In this document: one piece after another, positions 61,412-64,000 of the stretch
Position numbering within the stretch: position 1 is the stretch's first letter
Layout: each line of letters starts with the position of its first letter
Origin: Cognatilysobacter tabacisoli
GTDB taxonomy: Bacteria; Pseudomonadota; Gammaproteobacteria; Xanthomonadales; Xanthomonadaceae
Assembly (NCBI RefSeq): GCF_003586305.1
Contig: NZ_QXJI01000004.1
Span: forward strand, 124,001-188,000
Reading direction: 5' to 3'
DNA: 64,000 nucleotides
Position numbers and translations under genes: made by a program
The notes under the pieces: model-generated
What the model was told of the DNA's origin: nothing
The model's input: only the letters and a program-made list of their open reading frames with translations
The model's database searches: none

Positions 61412-61564
61412 GCCGAGCGGGGCGGTCGCGGGGCGGCGCCCCGTGCGCGGCGGTGCAAATCCGCGCTGCATACGTATTCCCGGCGGCGATACCGTGCCGT
61501 ATCCGGTTGGCGTGCGGGGGAACTGCGGCCACAATGGGTTTTTTCGCGCATTGCGGAGCCCCAC

Positions 61565-63043
61565 ATGGCTGAGCTGAAGGAAGCACGCGTCCCCGACATC
61601 GGCGGCTACGACGGCGTGCCGGTGATCGAGGTGCTGGTCAAGGTGGGCGACACGGTGTCGCAGGACCAGGGGCTGGTCACGCTCGAGTCGGACAAGGCGA
61701 CGATGGAAGTGCCCGCGCCGTTCGCCGGCGTCGTGCGCGAGCTGAAGGTCAAGCTCGGCGACGAGCTGGCCGAAGGCAGCGTGGTCGCGCTGATCGAGCC
61801 CAGCGACGCGGCCGCGCCCGCCGGCGGTGCGCCGAAGGCCGATGCAGCCAAGGCCAACGCACCTGCCCCGGCCGCCGCGCCCGCCGCTTCGGCTGCGCCC
61901 GCAGCGGCGACGGTCGCCACGTCCGAAACCGGTGCCAAGGTCGAACCGGTCGCACCGTCCGCGCAGCCGGACAAGCTCGCGCAGCGCGAGATCGTCGCCG
62001 CCGCACCGCTCGCCGGGGCCACCTCGGCGATGGACCCCGAAGCGATGCCGCCGAGTTCGCCGCCGGTCGCGTTCACCGCCGACGAACTGATGCCCGACAA
62101 GGTGCCGTATGCGAGCCCGGCGGTGCGCCTGTTCGCCCGCGAGCTCGGCGTCGACCTGATGCAGGTCGCCGGCAGCGAGCGCGGCGGCCGCATCAGCAAG
62201 GAAGACGTGCAGAAGTTCGTCAAGGGCGTGCTCTCGGGCGGCGCGGTGTCGGCCGGCGCGGCCGCCGGCGGCACCGGCCCGTCGCTCGGCGGCGGCTTGA
62301 ACCTGCTGCCATGGCCGAAGGTCGACTTCGCCAAGTTCGGCCCGGTGCAGACGCGCGAGCTGACCCGCATCCAGAAGCTGTCCGGCGCGAACCTCGCCCG
62401 CAACTGGGCGATGATCCCGCACGTCACCCAGCACGACGACGCCGACATCACCGAGCTCGAAGCGCTGCGCGTCTCGCTCAACAAGGAGAACGCGGCATCG
62501 GATAAGAGCGGGGCCGGCGTCAAGCTGACCATGCTCGCGTTCCTGATGAAGGCGGTGGTGACCTGCCTCAAGCAGTACCCGAACTTCAACGCGTCGCTCG
62601 ACGGCGACCAGCTGGTGCTCAAGCAGTATTTCCACATCGGCTTCGCCGCCGACACGCCGAACGGGCTGGTCGTGCCGGTGCTGCGCGACGTGGACCGCAA
62701 GGGCGTGCTGCAGATCGCGCAGGAGACGTCGGAACTGGCCAAGAAGGCTCGCGACGGCAAGCTCGGCCCGGCCGACATGCAGGGCGGCTGCTTCTCTATC
62801 AGCTCGCTCGGCGGCATCGGCGGCACCAGCTTCACGCCGATCGTCAACGCGCCGGAGGTGGCGATCCTCGGTGTGTCGAAGTCCGCCATCAAGCCGGTGT
62901 GGGACGGCAAGCAGTTCGCGCCGCGCCTGCTGCTGCCGCTGTCGCTGAGCTACGACCACCGGGTGATCGATGGCGCGGCCGCGGCGCGCTTCACCGCCAC
63001 GCTCGGCCAGCTGCTGGCCGACATGCGACGCACGCTGCTGTGA
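61565..63043 (+). CDS. aceF: Dihydrolipoyllysine-residue acetyltransferase (E2 of pyruvate dehydrogenase)
   Basis: A 492-residue E2 of the pyruvate dehydrogenase complex. A single lipoyl domain (1-80, with lipoyl Lys44 in ESDKATMEV), an Ala/Pro linker (about 85-155), the E3-binding domain (about 175-215, 'YASPAVRLFARELGVDLMQVAGSERGGRISKEDVQKFV') and the catalytic acetyltransferase domain (about 260-490), where His465 and Asp469 in 'LSYDHRVIDGAAAARF' are the catalytic pair. It links pyruvate oxidation to acetyl-CoA. It overlaps the next secreted-protein gene by four bases. Confidence 0.97.
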   Translation: MAELKEARVPDIGGYDGVPVIEVLVKVGDTVSQDQGLVTLESDKATMEVPAPFAGVVRELKVKLGDELAEGSVVALIEPSDAAAPAGGAPKADAAKANAPAPAAAPAASAAPAAATVATSETGAKVEPVAPSAQPDKLAQREIVAAAPLAGATSAMDPEAMPPSSPPVAFTADELMPDKVPYASPAVRLFARELGVDLMQVAGSERGGRISKEDVQKFVKGVLSGGAVSAGAAAGGTGPSLGGGLNLLPWPKVDFAKFGPVQTRELTRIQKLSGANLARNWAMIPHVTQHDDADITELEALRVSLNKENAASDKSGAGVKLTMLAFLMKAVVTCLKQYPNFNASLDGDQLVLKQYFHIGFAADTPNGLVVPVLRDVDRKGVLQIAQETSELAKKARDGKLGPADMQGGCFSISSLGGIGGTSFTPIVNAPEVAILGVSKSAIKPVWDGKQFAPRLLLPLSLSYDHRVIDGAAAARFTATLGQLLADMRRTLL

Positions 63044-63720
63044 CAGCGCCCTTGCGCACGGTCGCCGCGACGCTGTGCGTCGCGCTGGCGGCGCTCGCAT
63101 CGCCCGCCGCGCGCGCGGCCGACGACTGCGCGATCGCGCTCGGCCGCGGCTGGCCGCCGGCCACCGAGAACCACGGCGCGGCCGTCGAGCGCCTGCTCGA
63201 CGGCGGCCTGACCCCGGCGCTGCGGCTGACGAGGTTGCCGGCGTTCGCGACGGAAAGCGGCGTGCTGCTGATCCCGGGCGAAGGCGAGGGCGACTGGACG
63301 CTGCGCGTGGCCGAGGCCGACGACCGCGTATCGCGCTGGTCCGGCGGCCGCCTGGAGCTGCGCGTCGACCAGACGCCCGATGCGGAGGAGGTGCCGATGC
63401 CGGCACCGCTCGCGCGTCGCCTCGTCGATGCGTGGCAGCGCACGTTCACCGCGCTGGTGCCGGCCGACCGCCCCGCGGCGTTCCACGAAGGCCCCAGCTC
63501 GTTCGCCGTCGGCGACCTGCGCGTCAGCGGCCTTGAGCCCGAATGCGGACCCGGGCAGCTGGTGATGGCGCAGGTCGAGCTGCTGGTCGAGGCCAGCGAG
63601 GACGGCGACGAACGCCGAGCGCGCCGCTGGGCCGAGCTGGCCGCATCGATCGACGAACTCGAACAGACCCTGGCCGGCCTCGCCGGCGGCGATGCAGGAG
63701 AGGCAAATGGCAACGATTGA
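63040..63720 (+). CDS. Secreted protein encoded between aceF and lpdA
   Basis: A 226-residue protein with a GTG start at 63040 overlapping the aceF stop (GTGA). A signal peptide (about 1-27, ending ARAAD) leads to a mature part of about 200 residues: 'CAIALGRGWPPATENHGAAVERLLDGGLTPALRLTRLPAFATESGVLLIPGEGEGDWTLRVAEADDRVSRW', 'ADRPAAFHEGPSSFAVGDLRVSGLEPECGPGQLVMAQVELLVEAS' and a C-terminal coiled segment. I do not recognise a family. Its position in the pyruvate dehydrogenase operon is notable for an exported protein. It overlaps the lpdA start by about 14 bases. Confidence 0.85.
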   Translation: MTAPLRTVAATLCVALAALASPAARAADDCAIALGRGWPPATENHGAAVERLLDGGLTPALRLTRLPAFATESGVLLIPGEGEGDWTLRVAEADDRVSRWSGGRLELRVDQTPDAEEVPMPAPLARRLVDAWQRTFTALVPADRPAAFHEGPSSFAVGDLRVSGLEPECGPGQLVMAQVELLVEASEDGDERRARRWAELAASIDELEQTLAGLAGGDAGEANGND

Positions 63721-64000
63721 GGTCAAGGTCCCGGACATCGGCGGCTACGACGACGTCCCGGTCATCGAGCTGCTGGTCAAGGTCGGCGATACCGTCGCCA
63801 AGGACCAGGGGCTGGCGACGCTCGAGTCCGACAAGGCCACGATGGAGGTGCCGTCGTCGGCCGCCGGCGTCGTCAAAGAGCTGAAGGTCAAGCTCGGCGA
63901 CACGGTGTCCGAAGGCAGCGTGATCGCGGTGCTCGAGGCCGAGGCCGCCGACGCACCCGCGGCGCCCGCCCCGGCGAACGCTGGGACGCCCGCGCCGGCA
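63707..64000 (+). CDS. lpdA: Dihydrolipoyl dehydrogenase with N-terminal lipoyl domain (partial)
   Basis: The first 98 residues run off the window. ATG at 63707 follows a CAGGAGAGG ribosome-binding site. Residues 1-80 form a lipoyl domain nearly the same as that of aceF ('VPDIGGYDDVPVIELLVKVGDTVAKDQGLATLESDKATMEVPSSAAGVVKELKVKLGDTVSEGSVIAVLE'), with lipoyl Lys43, followed by an Ala/Pro linker. E3 proteins with such a domain are known in Xanthomonas and Neisseria. The dehydrogenase part cannot be seen, so E2 or E1 with a lipoyl domain is not formally excluded. Confidence 0.85.
   Translation, partial: MATIEVKVPDIGGYDDVPVIELLVKVGDTVAKDQGLATLESDKATMEVPSSAAGVVKELKVKLGDTVSEGSVIAVLEAEAADAPAAPAPANAGTPAPA

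Noticed and set aside
59720-63406. A 1228-residue minus-strand open frame across aceF and neighbours
   Set aside because: It runs opposite to well-supported genes (OmpW, DUF2884, aceF) and has the low-complexity composition of antisense frames in GC-rich DNA.

Overview
The window is 64 kb of uniformly GC-rich chromosome with tightly packed genes, strong GC3 bias, and no tRNA, rRNA, insertion sequence, prophage, integrase or CRISPR array that I can see. The gene families point to Gammaproteobacteria of the Xanthomonadaceae/Lysobacteraceae type (Lysobacter, Luteimonas or a relative): YajQ, DUF1415, DUF3297, DUF3016, DUF2884, RlmF, RsmC-like and YaeQ proteins, an E2 / secreted protein / lipoyl-E3 pyruvate dehydrogenase cluster, and many secreted hydrolases and lipoproteins. 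The genus assignment is inference.

Layout. 1-9.7 kb: secreted M64 peptidase, RcnB-like protein, alpha/beta hydrolase, DUF4142 protein, MsrB, a BlaI/M56 sensor pair with a palindromic operator, a membrane GGDEF protein and a cupin. 9.7-16.5 kb: RlmF, an orphan OmpR-type regulator, a GAF protein, a NnrU/MddA-like membrane methyltransferase, an alpha/beta-hydrolase fused to a LuxR DNA-binding domain, a DJ-1/PfpI protein and a PilZ protein. 16.6-24.5 kb: lipoproteins, including an M29-like protein without key metal ligands and a four-EF-hand protein; a 52-residue membrane protein behind a perfect CRP/Clp-type site; a membrane-anchored BLUF photoreceptor; a PQQ-type sugar dehydrogenase. 24.8-35 kb: a 1203-residue lipoprotein pullulanase, an L,D-transpeptidase/M23 wall operon, another hydrolase, a tandem-repeat secreted protein and a second DJ-1/PfpI protein. 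35-41 kb: DUF3016, DsbA/FrnE-like, cold-shock, DUF3297, DUF4031, fasciclin and DUF6445 proteins and an MFS transporter.

41-46.2 kb: an ECF42-type cassette (DGPF protein, VOC protein, DoxX protein and the sigma factor in one operon, with a second DGPF gene divergent) whose likely promoter can be read directly, then an ABC-2 exporter. 46.5-50.5 kb: outer-membrane, RcnB-like and PepSY proteins, and a second ECF sigma factor with a membrane partner. The sigma gene and a divergent membrane-protein gene carry matching promoter motifs with identical spacing. 50.6-55 kb: TspO-like protein, a coupled rsmC-like / rsuA-like / HAD operon, DUF1415 and YajQ. 55-60.3 kb: a low-complexity Thr-rich secreted protein, outer-membrane barrels, an alcohol dehydrogenase / membrane protein / EamA operon. 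60.6-64 kb: DUF2884 protein and the pyruvate dehydrogenase genes aceF, a secreted protein and the start of lpdA, which runs off the window.

The main theme is envelope biology and signalling: secreted or lipid-anchored proteins, second-messenger (GGDEF, PilZ, YajQ) and light (BLUF) proteins, and three regulatory circuits whose DNA sites are visible (two ECF sigma systems and BlaI/M56), plus a CRP/Clp-type site. I found no dramatic new system. The strongest leads are the paired ECF promoters, the CRP-site small membrane protein, the ECF42 operon promoter, the M29-like protein without metal ligands, and the unusual fusion or anchored sensors.
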